In this document: positions 22,829 through 35,072 of the stretch, one piece after another
How positions within the stretch are numbered: position 1 is the stretch's first letter
How the letters are laid out: the number at the start of each line of letters is the position of its first letter
From: Agrocybe praecox
Taxonomy: Eukaryota; Basidiomycota; Agaricomycetes; Agaricales; Agrocybaceae
Length of the DNA stretch: 64,000 nucleotides
Reading direction: 5' to 3'
Assembly (NCBI GenBank): GCA_964017145.1
Contig: OZ024842.1
Coordinates: 4,154,001 to 4,218,000 of the forward strand
Made by a program: the position numbers and the translations under genes
Notes under the pieces: model-generated
Database searches by the model: none
What the model was told of the DNA's origin: nothing
What the model saw: only the letters and a program-made list of their open reading frames with translations

Positions 22829-25292
22829 GTGGGGGAGGCTTGTGATGCCCCAACTCCTTTAGGCGTAGCCGCGACGACTGAGGAGGGTATTACAAGTAAT
22901 AGTGGACGAGTGGATGAGATTTACCTGGGGGGTGCTGGCAGTGGTAGATGCCAGCGTGCCTCAGAGATACCGCAAGGTACATCTCTAAGACCCGATAGCA
23001 ACGAACCACAATCACACCCCCCACCCAGTGGGCTACCCAATATGATGGGCTCGCAGGTGCAACCCACTCGTGCAAACACACGTATGTCACAACCGACGCA
23101 AGCACCACTAGAAAATAACAATAATCGCGAGCATAACGAGGAAAACCAGAACCCTCTACATACACGAAACCGACCCGAAGTGGAAACACAATCAAAAGAA
23201 TCCCTCAAAATAGCAACATTAAATATGCGTGGCGGGGGCTCTCAAGCCACAAGGCAGAAATGGCAGCAGGTAAACTACCTACTACGAGAGGAGCGAATTG
23301 GTATACTCGCACTACAGGAAACTCACCTGCGTGACGAACAGATTGATTCTCTTCAAACACAATTCCACACCAGACTACATATAATGAACTGCCCAAATCC
23401 CGAAAACCCTAATGCTGGAGGAGTCGCCTTTGTACTGAACAAACAACTTATAAATTGGGGTCAAGCTACTACGACCCAGATTGTACCAGGACGTGCACTC
23501 CTCCTAAAGGTACCTTGGCAGGGACAAGATTCCCTAAATATTCTGAGTGTATATGCCCCTAACCAACCAAATGAGAATACTGGCTTCTGGGACAAAATCC
23601 ATGAGCACTTAAGTGACGATACAACAGACATACCAGACATCATGCTCGGGGACTTCAATTTCGTTGAAGACTCGATAGACCGACTCCCTGCGCATCCTGA
23701 TAATGCAAATACAACAACTGCCTTTAGCAGACTAAAGAATAAACTGAGCCTGAGAGACGGGTGGAGAGTACGTCACCCAACAGAGACCTCTTACACATAT
23801 ACGCAAGCCTCAACCGTGAATGGCAACAACCCCAGTCGCTCAAGATTAGACCGCATCTACTGCTCTGAACTTTTAACACAATCTAGTAGATTCTGGACGA
23901 GCAAAACCACGCCCTTGCTCACTGACCACAAACTTGTAAGTGCTGAATTTGTGAACCCAACCGCGCCATATGTTGGCCGAGGGAGATGGAGTATCCCTCT
24001 ACATGCACTATCAAATAGAAAAATCATTCAAGAAATTGAGAAACTTGGGATTGACCTACAGGATGAGTTAGAACATCCGGAAATCTGCTACACAACGCAA
24101 CCACAGAAATTATTCTCAGACTTCAAGAAAGCAATTACTACCCTTATTCGCAACCACATGAAAAAAGAGATCCCAAAATTAGAGAAGAAAATCAAAGAAG
24201 CCAAGACTCAACTGAGGAGACTCGAGAATAATGTAGACGGCATAACCTTAGACGAACAACAACTCCTCCTAACTGAGATTGAAGAACGAATATTGAGACT
24301 TGAATGCACTAAACACACTGATATCAAACACAACATTGCTGCCAACCACCGTCTACGAGCCGAGACTCTAGATAAGTACTGGATAGTAATGAGCAAAGCA
24401 AAAAAGCCCCGAAACACAATTATGTCCCTGAGGAGGGTGGGAACCCCCCCAGAAAACCCACAGTTCGAACAAGACAGTATTAAAATGGCCGAGATTGCTC
24501 GCTCATACCATGAGCACCTACAAACAGAAGGACTGTCTGCTGCCAACACACCCAACTTGAGGGAGGAGGTACTCTCCCATATACGCACCAGGCTTGAAGG
24601 AGCGAACAAGGCAAAAATGGCAGAATACCTTACCCAGGTGGAAGTACGGAATGCGATACTTACATTACCCAATGGAAAAGCGCCCGGAGTCGATGGCATC
24701 CCACACGAACTATGGAAATCTCTAATGCAACGACACACAAACCTGAAAAACGCAAATAAACCAGCCTTCGACATTGTGAAGACCCTAACGATCATCTTCA
24801 AAAATATAGAGAGACATGGAGTTGATGAGCAATTGGAATTTGCGAAGGGGTGGATGTGTCCAATTTACAAAAAAGGAGAGTTCACTGAAATAAGTAACTA
24901 CAGGCCCATAACGGTCCTCAACTCTGACTACAAAATAATGACCAGGGCACTTACTACCAAACTCTCGACAGTCGCAGGAGACCTTATCCACCCTGACCAG
25001 GCAGGGTTCATGAAAGGCCGGAGAATTGAAGACCACACTGAGCTCGTAAGACTAATGCTAGACCAGTGTGAAGTCTTCGAAGAAAATGGAATAATCGTTT
25101 GCCTTGACCAGGAGAAAGCCTACAATAAAATACGACACGACTTCATCTGGGACACCCTACATGCCTTTAACTTCCCTGAACATTTTATTAAAACCCTAAA
25201 ATCCCTGTATGGCGGTGGATCAACTACAATTATGATCAATGGTGTTCTGAGCAATACCTACAGAGTAACAAGGGGAGTACGCCAAGGAGATC
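22829..25292 (+). CDS. LINE ORF2, 5' half: APE endonuclease and start of reverse transcriptase
   Basis: The N-terminal endonuclease domain has ATLNMRGG, ILALQETHL, GGVAFVLNK, MLGDFNFVEDSIDR and the LLTDHKLVSAEF end motif. A coiled, charged linker follows, then the RT fingers and palm: LPNGKAPGVDGIPHELW, SNYRPITVLNSDYKI, DQAGFMKGRRI, IVCLDQEKAYNKI and RGVRQGDP. The LINE sequence ends at 25,292. The open frame continues 29 codons into flanking DNA (stop 25,379-25,381), so that tail is not LINE. The frame opens at 22,829, but the first in-frame ATG is at 23,041-23,043, and the start may lie between. Confidence 0.9.
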
Positions 25293-25308
25293 CAGATGAC
25301 CTTTTCTC
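25293..25308. repeat. LINE target-site duplication, inverted-5' side
   Basis: CAGATGACCTTTTCTC, identical to 18,118-18,133. It abuts the internal reverse transcriptase sequence, as expected when second-strand priming began inside the LINE RNA. Confidence 0.93.
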
Positions 25309-25862
25309 GCTTGTCAATAATTCCGTAGCCTGTCAGGTCCATCATCTTATCTTAATCTTATCATACATACTCACGTGCTAGATTCCTTATATAATTGTCA
25401 GTGACAAGTCACAACCAACGGTTTCCTCCGTACGTGACTACGCACAAAACCATCGTACCCTCATGCTTGCTGCTTCATAGGCGCGTAAAGCAACAGAAAC
25501 AATATGGCAAGTTCTTAGATTTTAACGTTAACCTCAACCTATGTCCAATTGTCTAATACATAGTTTCATTTTCTCGATTATAGGACACCAGTTGGCAGTT
25601 CCATGAATTTAGATTATTTCCAACGTTAGAAGCTCTTGTGACAACGCCACCCCCAGTACACTTGCTGCTTTCTGTGCGACTTGAACTCGGTTCTCGACTC
25701 CAAAGTACCTCCAGGGCACTTTACCATCATTACTCGGTTTGAGTGTACCATAACAGTCAAACGACTCAATGTCGTGCATATAGGTCCCACCTGGTGCGGT
25801 ACTCATATAATGATCCATATTAGACCGCAATTCTGACATTGCTATAGTCATAGAATCTGCTC
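25309..25862. other. Intergenic, nothing recognised
   Basis: No credible gene. An 80-codon minus-strand frame (25,851-25,609) has no recognisable motif. Confidence 0.4.
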
Positions 25863-27546
25863 TTGATCCAGGTGCATTCGTTCACGTACCGGCACTATCT
25901 CACAGGCCCAACCCTCGTCTTCCTCTACGTACCTATGACGTTTAAGTCTGTTCAAGGAGCCAACTATCACGTACTGGACGATGTGCTATGGGCCATCTTT
26001 TTGTCGGAACATTATCCTCGACTCGCCGTCCATCTGGGGACGATTACTGTGGGTCAACAATAGCGAACATAGTCTGAAGTGGCTGCCCGTGTCTTTGGAA
26101 CGGAGTGGGCCATCGTCTCTATGGATTGAAGGAGCGGTGTTTACGGGTGGACGAGAGGAATACGACGACTCTGCGGAGTTTTTTTTCCAGCATGTTGGAC
26201 GAAATTTGGACGAGAATTGAGCCTCTAAAGGTCAGGGTGCACGAGCAGGCGAAGCCAGCATACCATGGAAGCACCAGACAGATTCGTTCCATCCTGCAGC
26301 GCCCAGCTCCTAGGTTGCGTACTTTCATCCTCAATAATCGAACGACGTTTATGGACGTTGACGAAGATATCAGCAGCAAAGCGCTCCTACCTTTATTCGC
26401 CGACTCTGCCATAAATTCGGCACGGATTTCGGTCCTTTCGTCTACCTAACATGTCTATCCAATCTGCGCACCCTTTACACCTCACGCAGATCCACTTTTA
26501 CCTCAACACCCCGCCAGCTGCTGGACATTCTCGCCACCGCTCCTTTCCTCGAGTCACTAGCCTTATATCAGGATATCATAGAAGAAACAGTTGGATCCAC
26601 AAAGCTTCGTCTTCTTCCAGGCGTCAATCTTCCTTTCCTCTCGAAGTTGGTCCTACACACGACAGCGAGAAACTGCATGGGCCTCTTGGGCAGTATCAAA
26701 CCCTCCTCTAGCGGCTTTCTAGTAGCTTGCAACGTCACTATCGATCCTTGGGATACAAATCTCGAATCCACCCTCAAGGACCTCCGAAGTGCGTTCAAGA
26801 AAATCATGGAAGACCACGTCTGCCTCGCCCATTCAAACCGCTCCAATTCGAAGAACAGGCCACTCAAATCGCTCAAGCTACATATCATGGACAGCCTCAT
26901 CTTGCTCACCGACGCATGCAGCATCCTTCCAGGGACAGAAAATTCCGTCAGACTCTCGCTGAGCTGGCAGAACTGGGTACCGACTGCACCGCATGCGTAT
27001 CCGGCTTGGTTCTTCCCCACGATATGCTCGCTCTTCTCATTCGGGCAGCTCAAGGACGTCACTTAGCTTCGCCTCGCACTGTTTGACGAGGACACGATTG
27101 TCGACTACTTAGTGCCTCAATACCCCCCGCTTCTGTAGTTGTTTTCGTCCGTCAAGTACCTCGAGACGGACTTGATTTCGTTCAACTTTCTCTATTAGGC
27201 AATTCAGCCACCCTCTTCCGATGACGTATGAGTCTGTGGCAGCGATGGATGTGACACATCTCGTCCGATCTTGCCAAACCTTGTCGTTCTTCGTTTATTC
27301 GGTCATCGTCATCGTTCCCAGGCGCAAATGACCACAATTTCGAAGACGATCGAAAATATAATTACCTACGTTCGTGCTCGCAATTCAGACGCGGAAGGAA
27401 ACCCCATCAAGGTCCTCGACCTGGCTTTTGATGTTGAAGAGAAAAACATAGGTCGGCTTCTGGAGTCGCTGGAAGCAATGAACCTGGGCGGCTTTCGTGT
27501 GTGTTGGTGGCAGGATGGGAAAGCTGGATTTCGGGTAGTTGGTTAG
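25863..27546 (+). pseudogene. F-box/leucine-rich-type protein relic
   Basis: Successive frames carry pieces of one agaric F-box protein. These are a region near 25,990-26,200 (SIWGRLLWVNN, LWIEGAVF), then QRPAPRLRTFILNN near 26,300, then LSNLRTLYTS and FLESLALY near 26,460-26,570. Next come a long leucine-rich stretch at 26,647-27,066 (LPFLSKLVLHTTARNC, PLKSLKLHIMDSL) and a tail at 27,271-27,546. At least three frame changes and a TAG at about 27,064 break it. The same motif order appears in the relic at 16,860-17,907. Confidence 0.7.
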
Positions 27547-28711
27547 CGACCGTCGCAATAGACTCGCAATTCTAGGTAAGTCATCGAGCTCCTAATATCG
27601 TGAAAACCAAGTCACTAATACGACTCCCACAGAAGCAAATAAATATGTAATATCATAGATACGACAACATGTAGCAGCACTATTATTCAAATAATCTACG
27701 AACTTGGATATTATCCAGCTTGGAACCATCCTGTCGGCTTGACATCCTCAACCATGTCTCAAACGATGTCTTCCATGGTTCGGTACTTCATACCGAGCAA
27801 CTGCTTGCTCCTCTCGGTATTGTAAGTCCATATGATCTTGTTTTCGATTGCTGTATTTCCTCGAGGTAGGGTTCCGTACGCATATAATTCTGGATACAAT
27901 TTGTGTACAATGTTGTCTACGAGTCGTCGTCCCCTTCTCCCTTTCCATGCTCTATTAATTAATCCCCATACACAAGTTCTTCCCCTTTAGAGCGCTTCCT
28001 TCGTCGTCTGCACCCGTCCCCACTCCTTCATCCGCACTCGCACGCACCTCCGCAAATCCAAATAACTTATATGAGGCTACACGAACCCCCTGGAGCTCAA
28101 CTCTCAACCTCAATGCCGCCGTCAAGGATCCAGTTGCTACACCTGTGTCAGTGTGTACACTTGACGAACAGGGCAGTCAAACTGCTCAGCCGCAGCTGAC
28201 GAGAATCGAAATAGGATTAAATTGTCAGGGAGTGAGATCGTGCAAGCCAGACTGATGATTCGATGGACGTATTACTCTTGTTTTTGAGCGCTGGAAGGGG
28301 TGTATGGATCACTTTGTACTGCATTTACGTCGTGTCTTGGCGGCCAGCGTTCATGGTGCAGAACATGCCACAGCTACTGATGAAATCAAAAATTATCAAG
28401 GACTTCTTGCCCGGGGATGCCAATTTGCCGGGCCCACGATCGGACTTGGAGTTGATGTTTTTTGGCGTAATTCTTTTTTCTTTTTGAAATTCTCGTTTCT
28501 CAGGGGACCCTAGTCACTATGTCACAATATACAAGCACAGTATACTTAATTGTAAATACCAACAACGCCCTTCCGGGCCACATCCGCCACCTTCCGTGGA
28601 TAATGCATGTCCAGCGCCGCCAAGTTCAAGTTCAGGATTTGTGACTTGAGGGAAAATGCGAAGAATCGGAGCTACGTTCGATGTTGCATTGGACTCTGGA
28701 GCCTCGTAATG
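27547..28711. repeat. Repeat-derived spacer before membrane gene B
   Basis: 27,960-28,140 matches parts of 7490-7690 and 32,890-33,070. 28,620-28,711 matches the 3' flank of membrane genes A and C (AGAATCGGAGCTACGTTCGA). The 69-74-codon frames at 28,263-28,513 show no motif. No gene is called. Confidence 0.5.
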
Positions 28712-30075
28712 TTATGTGATGGATGGTACTGAGGGGGAATCTACGGGCCCTTGTGCTCTGCTTGAATTTCCATCGTGAAGGCCCTCCGATTTATAGCTCC
28801 AATTCCCTGTCTGCGTCTCCGAAAGAATATCTATCGATGAATCCGCCACTGCCTCGTCTTTTGCCAGCCTCAAGCGAGCAACCATTAGGGTAGGTGCGAA
28901 TGCCTAATTCAATCATAAAAATCATGAGTCTTAAAATAAACTTTAAATGGAAAGGAGGTAGCATAGGGGGGAGTATAACGGGACATTAAACTTACAGTGA
29001 TTACAAACGAAAGTGTGGATGCATATGCTCCTGCGACTATAGTTCCGGCCTGTGTCGTAGAAAGGGCTCCGGTACCTAGAAGTGTCGTAATTGCGAGGGC
29101 AAAATTCACAAGAGAGTACAACGCTGCGGATTGCATCGTTATTTCTACAATGTGGGAATAACGTCGTCTGGCCCGAGTATTCAGCTTCGTGGATACATAC
29201 ACCTCAGTGCCAATCACACATGTCGCTATAATACTTGTTGTGGCCGTTACGCAACAGGAGGCTCCTTCTAAGATATTGAATTTTCTTCCAAATGCGATTG
29301 TCGAATCCCTTGGGTCGAGTACAGAAAATCCATCCATAATAATACCTGCGATAATCAATACTGCAATTTTATCACAATATATCAGCAATTTTTTGTGAGT
29401 TTCCCGGCGTATTGAAGAAATGTTGGCCACATACCTATTTCCGTTATGAAGAAAAAACCCAGTGCTATTCTTAGATAGCTGTGTCGCGCTAAAATATGCC
29501 AACAGCGCCAAATCTGCAGAGGTGATTAGTTCCGTGGTATGGTGATAGTAAGGACGAAGTCACGTACCATCAGGCCATCCGCCAATGTTTGCCCTATTCC
29601 TTGGAGCATTATCCCTACAATACCGGTAATAGGAGCAAATCCGGCGCCCAGACCTATGATGAGTATGTCTAGCCTATTGTTGGCTGTCCCGAACGAAGTG
29701 TACGTGTAGAACCAGGTAATGATTAGCTGCCCGACCGTTGTAAGGAAGAGAATTGCGAGAATAATGGATATGAATCGTTCTTTTGAGGATGATTTGAATG
29801 CTATATAAACTCAGGTTAATAATGTCGAGTCAGTAATCACAAGCCGGGAGCTATTAACTCACAATCAACTCGGAATGTGTAGAAATAAAAAGCAAAATAT
29901 CCTCCTATACATGCGTTATCAGTATCAAGTTAACGTCTACTCTTACTAGTGGAACAAGTAGTACAACACTGTACATACCTGATAGAAATAGGTACATGAG
30001 AGAGGAGTTTAAAATTCCACTAATCAGGGCCTTTTGAAACGATATGGAAAGTATACCAGTACCCTGCGAAGACAT
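28712..30075 (-). CDS. Multi-pass membrane protein B (6 exons)
   Basis: Exons run 30075-29979, 29904-29863, 29800-29568, 29513-29435, 29360-28996 and 28903-28712; the phases join to 335 residues. It is a close paralogue of genes A and C, with identical lengths for exons 1-5 and an intact long last exon. About seven hydrophobic segments and the NTRARRRYSHI loop are present. Some donors differ from gene A (GTACGT after exon 3, GTGAGT after ATT in exon 2) but remain usable. Function is unknown; a small-molecule or lipid-sensing role would be a guess from topology only. Confidence 0.85.
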
Positions 30076-30411
30076 GACGATGCTCTGTTTATGGTAGTAG
30101 CCCTTGAGAGGCAAAGTTCCACGTCTTTAAGTACCTTTCCTCTTTCTCTTTATTTGGATCTCTATCAAATAGTTCCCTCTACAGGATCTTCCACTGCGCA
30201 GCAGACCAGTCACTTATCAGCGTCTGCAAGTCAGGTACACTGAAGACAAATACTCCCGAAAAGTGACGGTATCCACAGATATTAATAGCAGGTTAAAGAT
30301 TCGTTCTTCCAAGCACAAATTTTATTGATTTGATTTTGGATATCAGAGAGTTCGAGATGCTCTGATCCAGTGACAGAAACTGACCTGTCAGCATGAGTAC
30401 AACTGGATATA

Positions 30412-31155
30412 TATGGTTGTCCGTTCATCGAAAAAAGAAAATTTATATAGTTGAACGATGTAAACAGTCATGTTATAATATAAATACATACATCAACAAG
30501 TTGATTGGCCAACATACTTGTTAGCCGGAAGTTGCCGTACAAGCGGACTTTGAGAAATCTGTGTGAACATATTTCAAACTGAGATTGAACAATCCAACAA
30601 GTATGTCGAACAATCCAGCAAGGTATGGAAACCCGCACTGTCAAGCTTCAAAACGTGTAGCCAAAATGACCATATAGGCCATCTATTCTCTCTCTCTAAG
30701 TGCGATTTCCCACAGTTCAAACTCCGACTGATTGATTTGGACGTGCCTTGCACTGCCTTGTAGAAAACCCTTTCTTATCATTAACTTTAATGTCAAATGA
30801 GTGTATGTGTATACTATATACTCTACTACACATTTCTATATTTTTATAAGTAATAAATCCATCTCGTTGTGCGGGAGCGTTGAGGACAATGGGCAAGTGC
30901 ACGCACGCTGATGCACTTTGATGCGCGCCTTATGGACACGCATCAGTGTGCCAAGAGCCAAGATTGTTCGAGAATGCATGCCGGTCATGTTTGGCTACAC
31001 ATTTTGAAGCTTGACAGTCCGGGTTTCCATACTATGTTGAACAATCAAACAAGTATGTCAGACAATCAAGGTGACGTATGTATTTATTACTAAAACATGA
31101 CTGATAACATCATTCAACTATATAATTTTTTACTTTCGGCGAACAGACACTCATA
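30412..31155. mobile_element. Non-autonomous element with about 85-bp inverted repeats, 744 bp
   Basis: The left end (TATGGTTGTCCGTTCATCG) and the reverse complement of the right end (TATGAGTGTCTGTTCGCCG) continue to match for about 85 bp, including TTATATAGTTGAACGATG-like and CAGTCATGTT blocks. The block-1 sequence at about 5,975 lacks it and reads CTGGATATATGACC straight through, so the insertion is certain. GATATA flanks both sides (30,406-30,411 and 31,156-31,161). The words GAACAATC and AACAAGTATGTC recur inside. There is no coding capacity and the superfamily is uncertain. Confidence 0.82.
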
Positions 31156-31161
31156 GATATA

Positions 31162-34100
31162 TGACCAAATAAAGTCAATCGTACCCTTGATGAGTCGTGT
31201 CGTACTATCACTTGCCTGATGATGTACGTGAAAGTAACTGATCTTACGTGCTTGCTATGAGATACGATGTAAACATGAGGATCTTATCGGTTTCAATGCA
31301 AGAGGTACTGAGAGCTATGTACTAGACGTCAACTTTATCATGTTGCAGCCGTCAAGTTGGCTGCTCGCTGATTAGATTAGATCATACGCCATCACATGTT
31401 CCATAGATAACAGTTTGCGCTCGCTTACCGAATGATCATCGCTTCTTCCTCTTCCACCATGTCGAGCAGTTCTGCCGTCTCCAATGTCTTTGTGTCTGTG
31501 TTCACGTTCGTGGTGCGGAACAGACTTAGTGACGCCGCGATCGAAAATTCACACCCATATACGCAGGCTAGAGCGAGTGCTCAAGCTCAAGGCCTCACCC
31601 TCATACTGCCTCCGGCCCTCTCCACGCCAGGTCTCCCTCTTCGTCCCCATCCAGACTAACAAACACCGCACCTTGACTGCTCATGCTGATGTCTGCGCTC
31701 CTCCCTCCTCTCGAGCGCGTCTTGTTGTGGGCTTGGATCCGCTTGCTGATCATACCCAACACAGGCTTCGGGGTCGATTTCTGGTTCGATTTCTGGTTCG
31801 CCGTCGCCGTCGTTAGTGCAGACACCATAACATGCATCTCGACTCGTCTTCGTCTCCCTCCGCCTCAGTGAGCTCTCCCACCGCTGAATGACTTCTCTCA
31901 TCAGATGCACTTGAGGCTCCTTATCGGCGACAACGAGGTTCCAAACCTTTTGGTGATGTGTTTATTGGTAGGGAACGGAAAACATTATTAGAGACGAGGA
32001 TTGAGTTGATTGGATGGCGGTCAAAACATAGCATAGCGTGGTTAGATAACGAGGGTGAGAAAGATGCACTATTTCTGCCAGTGGGGAGTACCAAACAAGT
32101 AGTACTACTCTTATGTAGGTAATCTTACTTCCAAAGGAAATTAAACGAGCGACGGACAACCCCTAAGGATGCCTCGCATGCAAATGAAATCTAAACTAAA
32201 AAGGAATCTAAAATAATGTGTGGTAATGAAAAAAAAAAACTGGAAATGGTCCTATGTTCGAAAATGGTAATTCGAAGAAAAGGGATCTTGAGGGATGTGG
32301 AACGAGGAGGGGAAATGACCACCTCTGCTAAATATATATGACGCATCACGAACGTGGGAACGCGTATTTGGCTGCGTATCGAGACGGTGTGTTTGTGTCG
32401 GATTCGGGCTTAGGAAAGGTGGGTACCTTACAGGAGAGCACAAGGAGGACTCGTTATGCGTTTGAGGTGGATGGTGTGCGGCCCAGATACAAATGAGACT
32501 GACGACGACGCAGACTCGGACGCGTCGCACTCAGGGGGGGACATGTTGGGTTTTATCAACGCGTCATAGGAAAGAAGACGTCTCCATTCGGGGCGCACGA
32601 TTCCTTTCGTTTCTGGGGCCTAGACAACCTTTTCTGTTTCTTTCCCTTCCCCTTCCCCTTGGTGGCGGACACTCCCTGCCTCGCATCATTGGGTTTGATC
32701 TACTTGCACTCGTGTTTGTGCCTGACCAGGACGAGGAAGACAATGACGAGAAAGACGAGCTAAACCTCGACCACTCCAGGAGTCTTCGGCTTTCGTCTAA
32801 GCAAGCTCAGGGTTCGGGTTCGAGTTCACCATAACCGCCGCCATCGTCATCGCCATCGTCGTCGGTGCAGACACGGATGGACTAGGGGTTCTCCTATTGA
32901 TCCCCATACACAATTTCCTCCCATTTTTCATCCCCTGCCCTCGCTCCTTCCCCTTCATCCGCATCCGTATGCGCCTCGGAAAATGACTCGTGAGACTGTA
33001 CGAACCCCCTCGGGCTCAACGCCTCCGTCAAGGATCCAGTCACAAGGCGCGTTTCTAGACCCGTCGGGACTGGGTACGCATGTGGATAGACCTAGCTCCT
33101 CCGACGGCTCTTTCGTTCATCTCCAATCGTGGAGTATCCATTTCTTTCTCTTTCTCTTTCATGTTCTCGTTCCCCCCTTCCCCTTCCCCTTTTCCCTCGT
33201 CCCAGCCATCACCACCATCCTGTAAGGTACGCACCTTGCCTACGCCCGAAACCGACGCAAACACGCCATCTCAACGCGCAGCCAAGTGCGCATTCCCACA
33301 TTAGTGATGTGTCTTATATAACCGACGGAGTTGGTCTTTTCCCCTCATTTTCTCTCATTGTTCCTTTTTCTTATCATCGTACCATATTCACATAACCCCC
33401 TTTTCCTGATATTACCTTTTTAGTTTATTTTTCTTTCTGCCAGCGAAGCATCCTTAGGGGTAGTCCGTCGCTTGTTTAATTTCCCTTGGAAATTTCCTTT
33501 TCGCCTAGATTAACCTTCCCCATTTCAGATTCTGCCTCCTGAGTATCGCTTCAAGTAGAATTACCTATAAAACAGTAGTCCTATTCTTTTTGTACTCCCC
33601 AGCAGAAAATAGTACCTGTCTTACCATTTCTCGTACGCTACGCTATCAAACACAACGAAAACTATGCTTTGACCACTATCCTAGTTACGCACGCACACAC
33701 CACTATCATTTCCCTTCCGTTCCTCACCAACAACCACATCATCAAGAGGTTTAGGACCCTCGAGACGATTCCGCCTCGTCTCACCTCTTTCATACGAACT
33801 CACAACGGTTCGCATCGTTTCAATCCCACCCCCGTCCCCGCAGTGTTGACATCGATAAGCGTCGAGCTAGACGCCGTACTCGGACTCGGACTCGGACTCG
33901 GCGCTGGTGAGTTCGAGTCCAAGCTCGAGTTTGCGTATGCGCGGGCGTGGGCGTGGGAGTGCGAAGGTGGAGATGGATCGGAGTGGGTATGGCTACGTGT
34001 ATGCGTATGCGTATGCGTATGGGGACGCGATGCGGGGTAGCGTAATCGTAATCGTGTTTCGTGTGGGCGTGCGTGTGCAAGTCAGTCGTGCACTGTACTA

Positions 34101-35072
34101 TATCTACATATCCTCTAATCGCGTTCGCATGCCTCAAGTCGTGTTCGTGGCGCAGAATGCAGAACAAAACGATGTGGTGCTATGTAGCGTGATATTATAC
34201 ATACCCACCTTGACTATGGCGGTCATTTAGGGGAAGTATTCCCGCGCACCGGTCATTGGGATTTTTACCCTTTCCACAAAATGTTAGGGTAAAATTAGGT
34301 CCAAGTATGGCTAAGTCAAAATTGTCCCTGAACATGTGCGCGGACAGGAAAGTTGCGCGATATCGCGATTTTGGGTAAATCGCGCGACTTTTTTTTTTTT
34401 TTTTTTTTTGCGCGCAAATCTTTTGATTAATACCTACCTATTATCTAGGCTGCTTTATACAGTACTATATAACCTAGCTCCGTATATGCAGACGTCAGTT
34501 ATTATTCCAACATGCACTGTATTGAAGACCCGTCCGTCCAGGACAGCTAGATCGCCTGTTTCTTGACAACGGCTCAGTAACAGTAGGTAGCGAGGTATTT
34601 ATAATCCATTAGGTATGTCCCACTGGACTCTAGGACTGCTTACAGCGTAAATGATGCAATAATATTAGCAGATGTTTACTACGAGTCATAGTATGTAAGT
34701 AAGTAACCACTGTCAATCAAAATCAAACAGAACTGGAACTGAGGCACTGTCCGTCGATGCCCAGGGAAATAAATGTCAAGACATAAGGAAAATTTGGGGT
34801 GCGACGTGTGACCTTCACCCAAACTCGAGACGGTTCACATATTACTTTCACTGCTCCACCTGTATCATCCATTCATGATGTTCATCGCACCGGTACATAG
34901 AAAAGGACATACCTAGCAATGCTCTTAAAATAACTCCTGAACCAATTTCGGCATTCACCGAATCACCGAATACAATGGAACAAAGGAAATCCCACGGTTG
35001 GCTTTTTTCCCTTACCTGTGTGGACGCGTAAATCGTCCCAGCTTTTACGCTCTGTCGGTCACATATTCCGTC
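31162..35072. repeat. Non-coding repeats shared with the 6-9 kb and 57-58 kb regions
   Basis: 31,165-31,930, 32,640-32,860 and 32,890-33,070 match parts of 6000-8340, and 33,850-34,060 carries the GCGTCGAGCTAGACGCC / GTGCGTATGCG module also found at 3895, 6870, 37,370 and 58,200. Open frames here are arginine- or serine-rich and not conserved between copies. 34,950-35,072 begins the duplicated F-box leader. No gene is supported before 35,073. Confidence 0.6.
34389..34409. repeat. 21-nt T run between GCGCG sequences
   Basis: A pure T tract sits between CGCGCGAC and GCGCGCAAATC. It could be the poly(A) end of a short minus-strand retroelement, but I see no target duplication or coding remnant next to it. 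Confidence 0.5.

Larger units (their letters stand above)
18134..25292 (-). mobile_element. LINE insertion with 5' inversion (twin-priming structure)
   Basis: The whole 7.16-kb unit is flanked by a perfect 16-bp direct repeat. The 3' part (18,134-21,012) reads on the minus strand and ends in poly(A). The 5' part (21,013-25,292) reads on the plus strand. The plus-strand half stops within the reverse transcriptase at GVRQGDP, and the minus-strand half starts at RDPLSCLIF, so the two halves abut in the parent element. They overlap by about 6-8 nt (GAGATC). Neither half contains a stop or frameshift, so the insertion is young. APE, RT, an RNase H-like domain and a CCHC motif suggest a Tad/I-type LINE. 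Confidence 0.93.
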
